DNA from: Cydia pomonella
Lineage: Eukaryota; Arthropoda; Insecta; Lepidoptera; Tortricidae
DNA: 64,000 nucleotides
NCBI RefSeq assembly: GCF_033807575.1
Contig: NC_084721.1
Coordinates: forward strand, 8,494,001 to 8,558,000
Direction of reading: 5' to 3'
The notes under the pieces are model-generated. The model was not told where the DNA came from. It did no database searches and saw nothing but the letters and a program-made list of their open reading frames with translations. Positions 1 through 11,616 of the stretch are shown here, piece by piece (within the stretch, counting starts at the first letter, position 1; every line of letters starts with the position of its first letter). Both the position numbers and the translations under genes were made by a program.

Positions 1-874
1 GGAGGATTAATCTCTGCATTCAATCCCCTTTTAAATAAAATAATATTTGGTTACATTAAGTACCTACTTAAATGACCTATACTTATAATTTATAATATAC
101 AATTTTTAACCATTTCAGATCATTTTCAGATTCATTTAATCAACTAATCAGGAGTAGAACTTCCTGTGTTAATAAACTTTCCCTCTCTCTTGGAGATGAA
201 TTTTAAACAAACACTGAAATTTTTTTATTGTCTTTTTTAAAACCTACAAACGAAGTTTCAGATCTCAAAAAAATTTACATATTTTACAACTACAGCAACC
301 ATAACTGAATTTGGCTTGTACTCCCCAACTATAGAGGTTCAAATTTTTTTAAGTTAGTAAGTAATCAAAAAATGCCAAAACTCAATTTGGGGTGGCTTAT
401 GGCGTCACAATTTCACACATCTGCCACATTTTCCCATTTTAGGTAATTTTAGGTTCACACACATTTAATACAAGCAAGGTCACCCGTACCCGTTTAGGAA
501 GCAAAGAACGCCTACTCCCCGCCAGTTATCGACTGACTAAGTCCTCCAAGACTATGCAGGTACTGGGCCCCAAAGTTTTTAACAAATTGCCCAAATATAT
601 TACCACCATAGAATCGTCCAACTCATTTACCCGGGAACTAAAAATATGGCTCCTCTCCAACGCCTTTTATAGCCTACATGAATTCTACAATATATTATTA
701 TGATTTAATTGACATTCAACAAAACAAATTATTTAATGTATCACATTTAATTTATATTATATAATGCTCACTATGATACCTACTACCCGAAACTGTAATA
801 ATTAAGTAATCTAATCTGTAACTATAAAGTGTAATATAACTGCAGATTATTGCATATCTTATGTTAATCAAATT

Positions 875-886
875 GTGACGTGTAAT
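875..886. repeat. Left target-site duplication of the RTE-like insertion
   Basis: GTGACGTGTAAT is repeated exactly at 1997-2008. It marks target-primed integration of the LINE at 887-1996 into the 3' UTR of an older CR1-like copy. Confidence 0.85.
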
Positions 887-1996
887 ACATACATACATAC
901 ATATAATCACGCCTATTTCCCGGAGGGGTAGGCAGAGACCACGGATTTCCACTTGCTACGATCCTGACATACCTCTTTCGCTTCCTTCACTTTCATGTCA
1001 TTCCTCATACACGCTCGTCGGTTTAGGGTGCTCTTGACCTGGCCTTTCTTCAGGATTTCCCCGATTTGATCAGAGAAAGTCCGCCGAGGTCTACCCCTTC
1101 CAACTCCCTCTTCTACTTCTCCCTTATACACTCTCTTTGTTAACCTTCTTTCACTCATTCTTTCCACGTGTCCAAACCATCTCAACATACCTTTCTCAAT
1201 TTTTGTCACTATATCTTCGTTCAGTCCACACTTTTCCCTTATCACACTGTTCCTAATTCTATCTTGTAATTTTACACCACACACACTTCTCAACGCTCTC
1301 ATTTCCACTGCATTCACTTGACACTGATGTTTCTTCTGCCATACCCAACTTTCGCTACCATACATAAGTGTAGGCACCAACACCCCTCTATGCACAGCCA
1401 ACCGTGCTTTTTGCGACACCTTCTGGCTGCTCATAAAAGCGTTGAGTGCCCCATTCACACGATTTCCAGCATTCACTCTCCTTTCAATGTCTTCATCATG
1501 TTTACCGTCCCTAGTGAACAAGGTTCCCAGATACACAAACTCTTTCACTTGTTCAACTCTTTCTTGACCAATCAAAACTTCACAGTTTGTCATACTTTCT
1601 CCCTTTTCAAATACCATTACTTTCGTCTTGCTCACATTTATTTTCATTCCTTTCCTTTCAAAAGATCTATGCATTCTAGTTACCATCTCCTGCAATTCTT
1701 CACCCGATGACGCCAGCAATACCAGGTCATCAGCGTAAAGAAGACATTTGACGAGTAAACCTTTCATTCTCAGCCCACATTCATCATTTCTCAAATCATG
1801 CATACTACTGTCCATGAATAGATTAAACAGCCACGGTGACGCTACACATCCTTGCCTAACACCCTTTTCGATGCTAAACCACTCAGTGTACGATCTGTTT
1901 ACTCTCACACAAGCAGTGGAATCCTCATAGAGCGATTTCAGTGCCTGAATGAGACGACCGCTCAATCCATACACCGACAGTACCGACCAAAGTGAC
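887..1996 (-). mobile_element. 5'-truncated RTE-like LINE (reverse transcriptase C-terminal half)
   Basis: A minus-strand frame of 353 codons (913-1974, open back to the 5' junction at 1996) carries reverse transcriptase motifs: a G-V-R-Q-G-C block, the catalytic Y-A-D-D-L motif, and downstream W-F-G-H-V and G-R-G-R-P-R-R motifs typical of RTE-like elements. The 3' end on the minus strand is a short ATGT microsatellite (plus-strand ACAT repeats at 887-903). A perfect 12-bp target-site duplication (GTGACGTGTAAT) flanks it at 875-886 and 1997-2008, so both ends are defined. The reading frame has no internal stop, suggesting a fairly young insertion. The clade is judged from motifs only. Confidence 0.85.
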
Positions 1997-2008
1997 GTGA
2001 CGTGTAAT
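1997..2008. repeat. Right target-site duplication of the RTE-like insertion
   Basis: Exact second copy of the 12-bp sequence at 875-886. Confidence 0.85.
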
Positions 2009-2662
2009 ATGTAAAAATATTATAAATAAATGAGTATGAGTATGAGTACCCGACGCTGCAACAATCATCTGCTATATATGTGGTGGCGAATTAGGTTTTG
2101 GCTTTAGGGATGCTCAGCTTCCTGCGAGGCAACCTATAGTATAAGGAAAATTTTCAAAGTTATAATGCCAAAAAACACCTATGTAAAATGGTCAATAGAT
2201 ATTGAAAAAAGTATAAACAACGCCATTTACCTGATATGCAAGTTTGAAGTACAAACATGCTCTTATGAAATTTTAAAAATAAAATACAGTTTGGTATAAA
2301 TAAACTTATTTATTGATATTTGCTTATTTACACACGTCAATATGGAGTCTGTTTTAGTTAGGGACGTGATTTTGAAAGAGGACACACAAAAATGTAGATT
2401 TACTTAATTTCACGAAATATTTTCGTAACCATTGCATTTTAAGCTTACTTCAGAACTCCAATTAATTGGCTCCTGTGTTTCCGCTTTGCTGAATATGCAG
2501 TTATTTTACGTGTTACAAAGACGAACTCAACGCAGATGTTATTCTTCAGAAATAGATACTATAACGTCGTCGTAGTATAGTAAAAGTAGTAGGCAGTATA
2601 TGCCATTGAGTCGGAAGTTTAATTTCAGATATATCAACTTTTTTTTTTTTAATTTCATTAGG

Positions 2663-5600
2663 TTACTTCTGCATACAAACAGGGTGCGGCGCGAGGCAGG
2701 GCCCGCGGCGCGAGCCGGCTGGCTTGTCCGTCTCATTCATTTCATGGAAGTAGTATTCCTTATAGTTCTTTTTGGTAGCTTCAATAAGCTCTTTTGTGTG
2801 GTCCCATCCTCTTGTTTCTACTATAAGTTTCATCTGAAGTTTAAAAAGGGTTTATAATTTACCTGAGGGTGTCGGTTAACACTCTTGCGTTTGTAAGGCA
2901 AATAGGGTGACGATTGTTAAGGCCAGACACACACACACGTAGACGTGCAAGCACACGTCACGCAAGCGGTGTGCCGTCTCTCATAAAGATCTTTACAATA
3001 CAACGCGCACGTACACGTGCAAGTCTACGCACACGCATTCAGTGTGCACAGGCCTTTATGACCTATGTGGTACAAATGCAGACGCGGTTGAAAACTCAAT
3101 TCTAATAGAAAATTCGTAGCAGTTCTGCCTTCGACCCTGAGAAACTAAATCTTATCACAACTACAAAGTTACTAGAAATTAAAAGCATTCAAAATTTTGT
3201 GGTGACTATAAAATGTAAGTTAGGTAAGAATAATGAGCAGAAATCGGCGGGGGTGAGCTGTTTTTACGTCATTAATGTGATGTAGCTGTCTTGTAGATGT
3301 TAATATGGATATGGAGTATCCCTATATAAATATTAAAAGAAGACAAGACTAAAATGATTAAACTAAAATTAAAATTAATGACAAAACGAATGCTATGCTT
3401 TTTTATTTATTGTAAATTAAATTTTCTATGCTATTGTAATAAATAACCACTTATAAGTTTTTCTATATTTTCAATGTTTTATTTGTTTCGCCTTGAGTTT
3501 AATATCCATTTGTATATAGAAAAACATCTTTCTATGTGAGTGGAATGAAATTGTACATTTAAAATGCTGTCCACGTCTGTTGCTTCCGAAAGTTTTCGGC
3601 ATATTCCCTAAAAAAATCTAAGTCTGAGTTTTTAGAGATGACGTCTTCTAATTTCTGACTGACGGAAGCAGATGAAGACCAGGTTAAAAATGCATCGACA
3701 ATGGACAGTTCAGATTCTTGGAATTTATTTAAGGCATATTCAATTATATGAAAATTTTCAACAATATATTTGAGGTTATTTCGTAAATTTTCGGTCGTTA
3801 TAATACTTTTTGCCACTCTTATAGACTTTGCTTCTGACTCTCTTAATGCCCATAGGACTACTTTTATTTCCACAAAATATTTTTCATAATATGCTGCTGC
3901 ATCCAGCTAAGTTCCCCATCTGGTAATCACTGGCTTTGGAGACAGGGGCATATTAGGATATTTGTCATTCAATATTTGAATTATATTTGGAGCCTTCAAA
4001 AAAACTTTCTTTACGTTCTAAATAAGTAATCCACATCTGGATAAAGGGAACGTATTTTTTCGGCTACTCAGTTTAGACCATATGCCAAGCATGTTATGTG
4101 CTTCATGTTCGGAAGATAAGTTTTCAAAATTCGGCCAGCCAGCAACATGATTGCGACGCCATCAGCACTCAGCACCAGGACATTTTGAATTTTGTTGTCA
4201 AAAGATTCGCCCCACATATTTTTTAGAATGTCTATGACGAATGCTGATATTGTTTGACCATTCACTTTTTCTAACTGCTTGCATGCTATTAAATATGGCC
4301 TTTTAAACGGATTCATTGGCTTCACTAAAAAGGCACTATATATCGCCCAAACGCCCAATCGAGTCAGTAGTTTCGTTCCGAGAAATCCATATTTTTTCAC
4401 TTCAAACATTATCGTGCAAAGAACTGATTTGCCTCTGATACAATTTGTGGCTTTGATTGTAACGCGACGTAAAGTTCGTAACAGAAAGGCAGCCGAAATA
4501 AAATAATTTGATTAATTACACATGGGGCAATTACCATTTAATGACAAGGTATGTCCATGTTATGCAAAAACTGAAAACAGCTCACCCCCGAAGATCTCTG
4601 ATAATGAGTGGCGCTCTACAAGGCTTAGTCACTTCAGCGTTGGATCTGTAACTTTTCACATTATCTGCACAGCTACGCTATGCTTCTCAACTATTGGTTA
4701 TCGAATAGGCAAAATAAAATTATACCGCAACGCTGAATACATCTCCCTTGACCCAAGCGCGCTCAGGCACACAGTCTCGCACAGTGACTCCTATCGCTGT
4801 CATCATCTGGCACAGCTCCGCTAAGCCGCCCGGTCGATCGCTCACCGTCACCTGAGGGCAATGAACAGAGCTGATTACAACTGCTCTTTTGCTACTACTG
4901 ATTATGACAAAGCCAAATTAAAGGGAACCCATTCAAACTCGACCGACTTTATTGTTGAGTAGGTATATTAATTTATATATGTAGAAAGTGTAGAAACCTT
5001 CATCTTGACCAGCCGACCTTCGGCAGCCATACCCCGCTCCAGCGCGCGCGCCAGGATCGACGTGTCGATGTTGCCTCCCGATAAGATGCAGCATACCCTG
5101 TAAACATTTAAGTACCTATCGATTTCTCAGATTGGATTTCGCAGATTGTTCACGCCTTCGCGCCTTATGTTTAATATGTTTTTTGTCGGTATTTGGCCCG
5201 CGTCAAAGGAGACGCGAAGCGCGAACTTGCAAGACTCCACACTCGCAATCGCTTCGCGCCGCGATTAGCTCACGAGTCGGTTAATCTGTTAAACTGTCAT
5301 AACCTTCTATGGCGGCTACTTGGTTATATTCGGTGCGAATAGGTGCGAACTTGATGAATCAGCTGACGCTTCGGCGCCATCTTACCGCGAACCAAACTGC
5401 GAAATCGCCGTGAAGATGTGCGAGTGTGGAGTCTACGTCAATGTTCGCTCCGCGAAGTCGCGCCGCGATTCACGCGCATAGTCTGGAGGGGGCTTAACGT
5501 TTCAGATTTAACAACTTGTTACGGTTTTGATCTTATTTTGATGCGACCTTGGTTCATGCGTAGTGAAGTGAAAGTCGTACGTGAGATGCGCGTCAATCAC

Positions 5601-8600
5601 CAAGATGATTGCCGATTACGTATCAAAACCATAATATTTTTTAAACTACAATCGATCTCCTGTTTAAAAAGTGTCTCATATATCCACTATTTATTTTGTT
5701 AATGTTAGTACTAACTTTTTTCCTTTGAGATTGGGAAAGAGGCCCGCCATGATAGCGGCAATGGCCACGGCACCCGCTCCTTCCACTACGAACCTGGAAA
5801 ACAAATGATCAAACCTCAAAATACTACAACGTGCTCTGTAAGAAAATACTTAAACCTTGATATTTGACATCCTCGATATATAGTTGGGTAACTTGGGTAC
5901 CGAGATATGCGACCTATACTGTTGTACCGGAACTGGACTTAAGTGCTACCAGTAAATGGATGCGAAAAGCCTAGAATTATAGTGTAATTTAAGGAGGCCT
6001 TTGTTCAGCAGTAGACGAACTTTGCCTGTATAGGATTAGGTATTTCGCCATTTTTGCACTTTCCATGGCTAACTAGTAAACTGAACAAAACGAGTGCATT
6101 ACTTACCTCTCTTCCTCTACGATGTGCATGATGGCTCGAGCTACCCAATCCTCTTTTACTACGACCTATTTATAAAAAAAAATTGCGTTAAAAAAAAACA
6201 AATTTAATGTGCTTGATCATGATATATCAATTGTTTTTCTTTAAGCTGTGTTTTTACTGAGGTGTGCCAATAAAGAGTATTCTATCTATATGTATGCTAT
6301 TAACTTCGATTTTAAGAATAAATTGCGATCTGATTGCGACTTTGGGTTGGAGGTTTTGCACCTGAGTCGAGAGTATATTTTATAAAGTGTAAAAAGTTTT
6401 TATTCTGCTACAATATTAATTACCATTTTATCGAGTAGACCTTTTAAACTGTGGAAAGTATTGACTCCGATGAGAGGCACACCGAGCCCGTCGGCGATAG
6501 TTGAATCAATGGGTACGGCAGTTCTTTCGTTATTTTTTAACGACTCCACCATTGTGGTACATTTGTCAGTGCAAACACCCTGTAAAATTAAAGTACATCA
6601 AAATCGGCCCAAAATGGTGAATGCGATACAAAACCTTTCTAATGCGAAAGTGTGTAGTTCGTTGGTTTTCTACACCAAGATGTGGCTCAATTGCATTACG
6701 CATCAATAAGTTCCCGTATCCGGCATTCGACGATCCATCCGAATTCGGGTATGAATAATGGTTACTTATGTCGACGAAAGGGCTTACATATATCTCGACG
6801 TCAGGCTTGAGGTGTTTGGCAGCGGTGGCGATGCCGGCGCACAGGCTCCCACCGCCCACGGGCACAAGGATCGCTTCTATCTCGGGAATTTGCTCTATAA
6901 TCTCCAGCCCGATAGTACCCTGTCCTTCTACTATGTTCGGGTGATCGTAACTGAAAGTCAATATGTAATTTTATTACTTGGACTGTCTCTGCGATATAAT
7001 AGTACATTACGATACAAGTGCGAAAAGTAGTTAATTCGCAACGAGTGGCGATAAATTGAAACACGACCGAAGGGCACTGTGTAAAACGACATGAGTTGCG
7101 AATTACCTTTTTATAGTACATATGGCCCTTTAAATTTTCGACATACGCACCTATAATGGGAGTTACCGCACTAGGGCGGTAAAGTAGCACCATATGTACT
7201 GTAAATAAAATTTCATCCATTTCAACAGATCACTGTGAGCGAGCACCAATATTTAAAATGCTAGATCGCACTTTGGCGTTCAACGGAGGTACGAATTCTT
7301 CTATCCTCTATGGTTAAAAAAATCTTGAAGGCGTATCATACTTTGATTTGATTATATAACTATCTTAAACGAGCATTAAGTATTCAACTAAATTTTTACA
7401 TGTACCTACATTCGGTATTCCAGTCGCAGTCTGGCACGAAATTACCTGAATTACAGATGTAAGAAAGAATAGCGGATCGTAATAAAGGGGCTCTTCCAGT
7501 CCTGAGAATTGGACATACTCGTTAGTAAAGATCGCACTTTGTTCTTACCCGTTAATATACATCATATGCTTCTCCTTAGAAATTCCCATAGCAAAACGTT
7601 TAGCCTCTCCAATGTTGACGCCGTGAAGGAGGACCTTGGCACCGTACGTCTCGCATTTAGCCCGTTTGACAATGGCGGCATTTTTTGGCATTACAATGAT
7701 GCAGGGGATACCGAGGTTGGTAGAATGCCAGCTCAATGCCAGCCCGTGGTTTCCGGTACTTGCTGCGATCACGCCGTTTTTCTTCTGGTCATCTGTCAGA
7801 TTCATAAGAGCGTTGCGTGCACCACGCTCCTTGAAACTAAAATAATAACCAGAAACCAAGATAACAAAACACAAAATCTATTCTTCAATCTAGCGTTTTC
7901 CCGGCCTAGCGCCAGGGTCCGCTTTCCTACTTAATCTTCTCCATAAACACAAAATCTATTCCAAACAAAAAATACTAGTAACAGAATATTGTTATATTTT
8001 GAATACTACGGGTTTCGGAAAGCTGCGGGAAAAATAAAAGAGGTGGACGGTTCTTTTTTTACTCTTAAAGTAAGTATAATATAAAATAGGCATTCTACAC
8101 CATCCTGTAAAAGTCGGAGTTAAATCTAGCGAAATACCTTCCAGTATATTGTAGAAATTCTTGTTTCAAATACATTTCTAAGCCTAGTCTCTCGCCCATG
8201 TTTGCCCTCTGCAAGGAGAAAAAATGTGATGTGATAATTAAATTAAGATATTTTTTAACTCTACTACTAAGAAGGCTTTACCGAAATTATTCATGCAATA
8301 AGAGAGCAAAGTTGTTGTAAGTCTCGAGTAAGCGAACGATTCTGTAATAGCAATAAAAAATTAACCTTTCTACCGGCACACATATTACGCCCTCCCCACC
8401 TTACCTTTTATTTTATTTGCTATTAGAGAATGGGCCTTTGGGCAATTACCGAACAAGGAGTTTTCAAAACGGATCCAACGATGCGTCTTGCGGCTGCTAT
8501 GATGTCTTCAGCTTTAATTTTGCGAGGATTCGCCGGGTCACACCACTCATCGAATTCTACGTTCTAAGAAATAAATAAATAAAAAGCACGTCAGCATTTC

Positions 8601-8937
8601 ATACCTCAGCATTTGTGTTGTCTTGGCTACTGTAAAGAATGGATAATTGGCAAATCCTCCTTAAGTAATAGTGGCAGGAGATAAACCCTGCTTAAATAAA
8701 GATGTTGCTGTAGACTCTAAGTAGTTTAATCGTGACATAACGCACTTTATGTTTGACTCTAACGCTCTCTACACTGCTTAGAATGCTTAGATGCACAAGT
8801 CCATACTGTTGCTTGCAAAATCCTCTTTAAGTCTGATGCATTGTACGTACTCATGTGCCGTATGAACCACCATCTCATCTCAACATTTAAGAATACTAAG
8901 GACTGAGAAGTGCTCCACAAATACTTACGTCTGCCAT
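2663..8937 (-). CDS. Gene A: L-threonine/L-serine ammonia-lyase-like (PLP fold type II, C-terminal ACT domain), 444 aa
   Basis: Coding exons, 5' to 3' on the minus strand: 8929-8937, 8450-8563, 8138-8208, 7549-7836, 6788-6950, 6424-6579, 6107-6165, 5716-5793, 4998-5097, 4726-4851, 2663-2833. They total 1335 nt with consistent phases and GT-AG borders. The product deaminates threonine or serine to 2-oxoacids in families of this type; a serine racemase activity cannot be excluded. Visible motifs are the Schiff-base lysine in S-F-K-E-R-G-A-R (K67), the cofactor-contacting T-G-N-H loop (N94), the phosphate-binding G-G-G-S loop (193-196), the S-G-G-N motif (S319), and an ACT regulatory domain from about residue 347 (V-T-V-S-D-R-P-G-G). 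The first exon encodes only M-A-D. Intron 10 holds a hAT-like fossil and intron 8 a MITE. Two introns (after residue 293 and after residue 346) are absent from genes B and C. The penultimate donor (GTATAA) is weak, so the last exon is slightly less certain. Confidence 0.9.
2918..3060. repeat. Inverted-repeat element (CA-rich MITE-like)
   Basis: The left part (AAGGCCAGACACACAC onward) and the reverse complement of the right part (ending GTGCACAGGCCTTT) share the order AAGGCC, then a CACAC-rich stretch, then GTAGACGTGCA/GTAGACTTGCA. This suggests a degenerate fold-back element just downstream (2.9-3.06 kb) of the hAT-like remnant. There is no clear target duplication. Confidence 0.45.
3559..4500 (-). 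pseudogene. Broken hAT-like transposase in intron 10 of gene A
   Basis: Two minus-strand frames (4068-4409 and 3559-3873) and the stretch between them read as one decayed transposase of the insect hAT/DUF659-like type. It shows L-S-A-D-G-V-A, then N-M-K-H-I-T-C-L-A-Y-G-L, then P-V-I-T-R-W-G-T, then A-A-Y-Y-E-K-Y-F. The last two blocks lie between 3873 and 4068, separated by stop codons. The frame is also degraded upstream of 4409. No terminal inverted repeats were found, so element limits are unknown. It lies on the same strand as gene A, within the intron separating its ACT-domain exon from its last exon. Confidence 0.7.
5136..5498 (-). mobile_element. GC-rich MITE in intron 8 of gene A
   Basis: Nearly the same sequence occurs inverted at 62558-63012. 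Shared blocks include the TTCGCAGATTGTTCACGCC end, CCACACTCGCAATCGCTTCG, GGCGGCTACTTGGTTATATT, and the other end rich in CGCGGCGCGACTTCGC. The repeats of ACTCCACACTCG inside both halves give the element internal symmetry. It is non-coding. The short frame 5418-5702 overlaps it and is not a gene. Confidence 0.7.
6994..7205. repeat. Interspersed fold-back repeat in intron 4 of gene A
   Basis: Contains AATTCGCAACGAGTGGCG and later ATGAGTTGCGAATTACC in inverse orientation, and the pair GTACATATGG / CCATATGTAC at the right. This fold-back structure resembles short non-coding elements common in moth introns. It is not coding, although several spurious frames cross it. Confidence 0.45.
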
Positions 8938-9488
8938 TTTGGGATTTTTTTACAATTTATTTTATGAAAACATGTTAAAGAATACTTATACAAAACAAAG
9001 AATTTTGTAGATTTTCATCAACTTTACTCATATGACACACTTCATATTTGACAGATTTTTTTTCTGTAACTCTTTGACAAATAATAAGGCTTCTAGACGT
9101 GAAGAATATACTTACATAGAATAACCTTATTTTTCTTAATTAGTAGGCAGGAATAGCACAAGTTGCGCGCGACTGCCGTGATAGGCATGACGTAGAGCTA
9201 AGCTATCTCGCTCGTGTGTCAGCAAACCCTTGCGACTTTAAAGACCTACAATTCCGGCTCATCAAAATTACCCAGCCATAGTAATGACGTCACTCTTTCA
9301 GTTTAACTTGTTCGCGATTTTCAAAGAAATTAATCGAAAAAAACTTACTTATTGCATACAGGAAGCATATTTACCGAAATGGTTTTCAATTTAGCCCACT
9401 TTACAAATTTTAAGACTTAGACCAGTCAAATCAACATTTGTGGCTCTTGTACGACTTTATTGCCCATATATTAAAGTAGGTAGTGTAT

Positions 9489-9751
9489 TTGACGACCGGT
9501 TTGGCCTAGTGGGTAGTGACCCTGCCTACGAAGCTGATGGTCCCGGGTTCAAATCCTGGTAAGGGCATGTATTTGTGTGATGAGCATGGATATTTGTTCC
9601 TGAGTCATGGGTGTTTTCTATGTATTTAAGTATTTATAAATATTTATATATTGTATATATCGTTGTCTAAGTACCCTCAACACAAGTCTTATTGAGCTTA
9701 CTGTGGGACTTAGTCAATTTGTGTAATAATGTCCTATAATATTTTTTTATT
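9489..9751 (+). mobile_element. tRNA-derived SINE between genes A and B
   Basis: The 5' part is tRNA-like with an A-box region (TGGCCTAGTGGGTAG, 9502-9516) and a B box (GGTTCAAATCC, 9546-9556). This is followed by a tRNA-unrelated body and a short (T)nATTT tail. The direct repeat TAGTGTAT at 9481-9488 and 9752-9759 is the likely target duplication. The RNA polymerase III promoter boxes look intact. Confidence 0.8.
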
Positions 9752-9813
9752 TAGTGTATACATATTTTTGGCACATATTTCGTATCGATATTTTCAGACG
9801 TGACTGTACATCC

Positions 9814-9865
9814 CTACAACTGATGATTTAATACTGTGCACAGTATATTAAATTATCAGTTGTAG
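9814..9865. repeat. Short perfect-type hairpin
   Basis: CTACAACTGATGATTTAAT at the left pairs with ATTAAATTATCAGTTGTAG at the right around GTGCAC. This is a 52-bp palindrome in the spacer between genes A and B. It is probably the core of a small fold-back element. Confidence 0.55.
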
Positions 9866-10629
9866 CTGTGGTTGACTCTAGTCTTGAAAAGCTTGCCAAA
9901 TAGTTTCAACATCCTCAACGTGTTGCATCCTCACTGTACATAATACAGTTTGGTATAAAAAATATAGTAAATAAGCATCACTTCGTCACACACTTTTTCT
10001 GTATCTTTGTTTCATCAAAACTAAGAAAAACCACATTTGGACCCTTCACGGAGGTGCGGAGGGATGGCTCAGAGGAGGAACGTGTAGGGAAGGTTGATGA
10101 AAAATAACTTCAGCTCATAATGCACATATCCCAATTAATAAAAAATCTCATATTTTTCCAGAATTAATGCACTATTATTTACGTACAAAGACGTTTATGG
10201 TGACGTCTCCAAACGGACTCTAGACTCTGACCGCGCTAACTTTGCACACACTTGGGAGTAAGAAGGCATACTGTCCCTATAAGCTCCGTACTTGTCGTAA
10301 CACTTGACATGAAAACTTAGCGTGGTCCGACTCTATATGATTTCATTTAAAAATACGAATTTCAAACATTTCAATACAGACTTTATTTGATCATATGAAT
10401 CATATCACAGACATCATCATGATTGATAGCTGACACTTATACTAAACTTGACTAAACTTAACAATAGATTAATTATACAAATAATGAGTACAATAAAGTT
10501 TAAAACTTTCACCGCGCATAAGTCGCATAACACATATGCCGTGTTGAAAGAACATTTATTTGTGACTAACTACGCAGGAGAAACACAACGCTACGGGTTA
10601 CGGCGTAGCACTCGTAGCCATCGTAGCAC

Positions 10630-11010
10630 CCCTGCGCACCGAAAGCATTAAGACGAAAGTGGAGGACCCGCGCAAAATCACCTTTTCATACAAATGTAGT
10701 CCTCATTTTCCTCTCTGGATATTAACAGTATTGAAAATATTTTAACACAATTTCTCCTATATACAACCACAGCTACTACGTTTGATTTTTTAAGAATATT
10801 TATTATTATAAAAGTTAGGAGCATTTTAAAGTATGAAATCGGTTTCTTGTTCCTATTTTTTACAATAATCAAAAAATCGAAAAAAAGTCAAACGTAGAGG
10901 TTATAATATACATTGAATTATGTGAAAATATTTTGCATAATGTCAATATCCAGAGAGGAAAATGGGGACTACATTTGTATGGAGAAGCGGCCGTCCCCTT
11001 TCCTCTTAAG
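10630..11010. mobile_element. Long inverted-repeat MITE
   Basis: The left arm (about 10652-10760) and right arm (about 10900-11000) are inverted copies. ACAAATGTAGTCCTCATTTT and TCCTCTCTGGATATT on the left match the reverse complement of the right, with TACGTTTGA near the centre of both. Related pieces occur at 25083-25130 and around 26105-27150. It is non-coding. Confidence 0.6.
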
Positions 11011-11448
11011 CCCCATAACGTTTTATAAACTTGCATGTAATATTCAATACATCGACCAAATACCGCAATGTAACAAAAATCGCTTGCAAGCTCTTGAACC
11101 GTGCAAATGGGACTTTAATGATGTTTTTTACAGATACGATTAGGTATCGGGGGTATATATAAATACAAGGAAACCCATAAAACACAGGGTGGATTTTGAA
11201 ATGGGAGAGAAAGGAAGCCACGTATCATTAGCAGACCCTGCCTAGCGACCAACTTTTTTGTGCGTCTTTTTCTATTGTATGCAGTAGGAGACAGAAGTAT
11301 AATAGTGAAGCATGCATGTGCTCTCCTGATTTGTTAACACATACAAATGGGAAAAACCGTGTTAAGTATTTGATACGCTCGTAGCGCGTAGACGATAACA
11401 CGAGAAAAACTGTTCGTTAAACAGTGAAAGGGACAAAAGTAGTTATTT

Positions 11449-11560
11449 AGGTCTCGCGCGTGAAAATCCATTAGCGGTATGTGCGCGCGATGATACCGCG
11501 CAGCGTGTCGACTGCGTTGAATATAATGGTGTCTCTTTTTATTCCCTAAACTATAAAAAA
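11449..11560 (-). pseudogene. Decayed extra copy of gene B terminal exon
   Basis: The minus strand reads D-T-L-R-G-I-I-A-R-T-Y-R-stop-W-I-F-T-R-E-T-stop, matching the gene B last-exon segment D-E-L-R-S-L-I-A-R-T-Y-R-E-W-V-F-T-R-E-T at 12326-12484. The DNA match (GTGCGCGCGATGA, CTCGCGCGTGAA) is plain by eye. An in-frame stop replaces the Glu codon, so it is not usable in this frame. It lies about 0.8 kb beyond the gene B stop codon on the same strand. Confidence 0.75.
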
Positions 11561-11616
11561 GAAGTCACAAGTATTCCCTTCTCTCTTGGTTCTTCTCTTC
11601 TTCTCTTCTTCTCTTG

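Larger units (their letters stand above)
440..2048 (+). mobile_element. CR1-like LINE 3' fragment, interrupted by another LINE
   Basis: Frame 452-703 (+) encodes the C-terminal tail of a CR1/Jockey-type reverse transcriptase. It contains an H-T-F-N-T-like motif at 458-472, then a segment resembling the tail of the larger LINE at 33.9 kb, and stops with TGA at 701-703. The 3' UTR continues to 886, is broken by an insertion, resumes at 1997 and ends in a short tandem ATGAGT tail at about 2034-2048. Tandem short repeats at the 3' end are usual for CR1-like elements. Only the last 80 or so codons remain, so this is a dead 5'-truncated copy. Confidence 0.75.

Noticed and set aside
2914..3105. Repeats at 2.9-3.1 kb considered as a CRISPR array
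   Set aside because: No regular repeat-spacer spacing; the CA-rich symmetry is a fold-back element in an animal genome.
6801..7220. 139-codon minus-strand frame crossing gene A exon 5
   Set aside because: It reads the exon in the wrong register and runs through an interspersed repeat.
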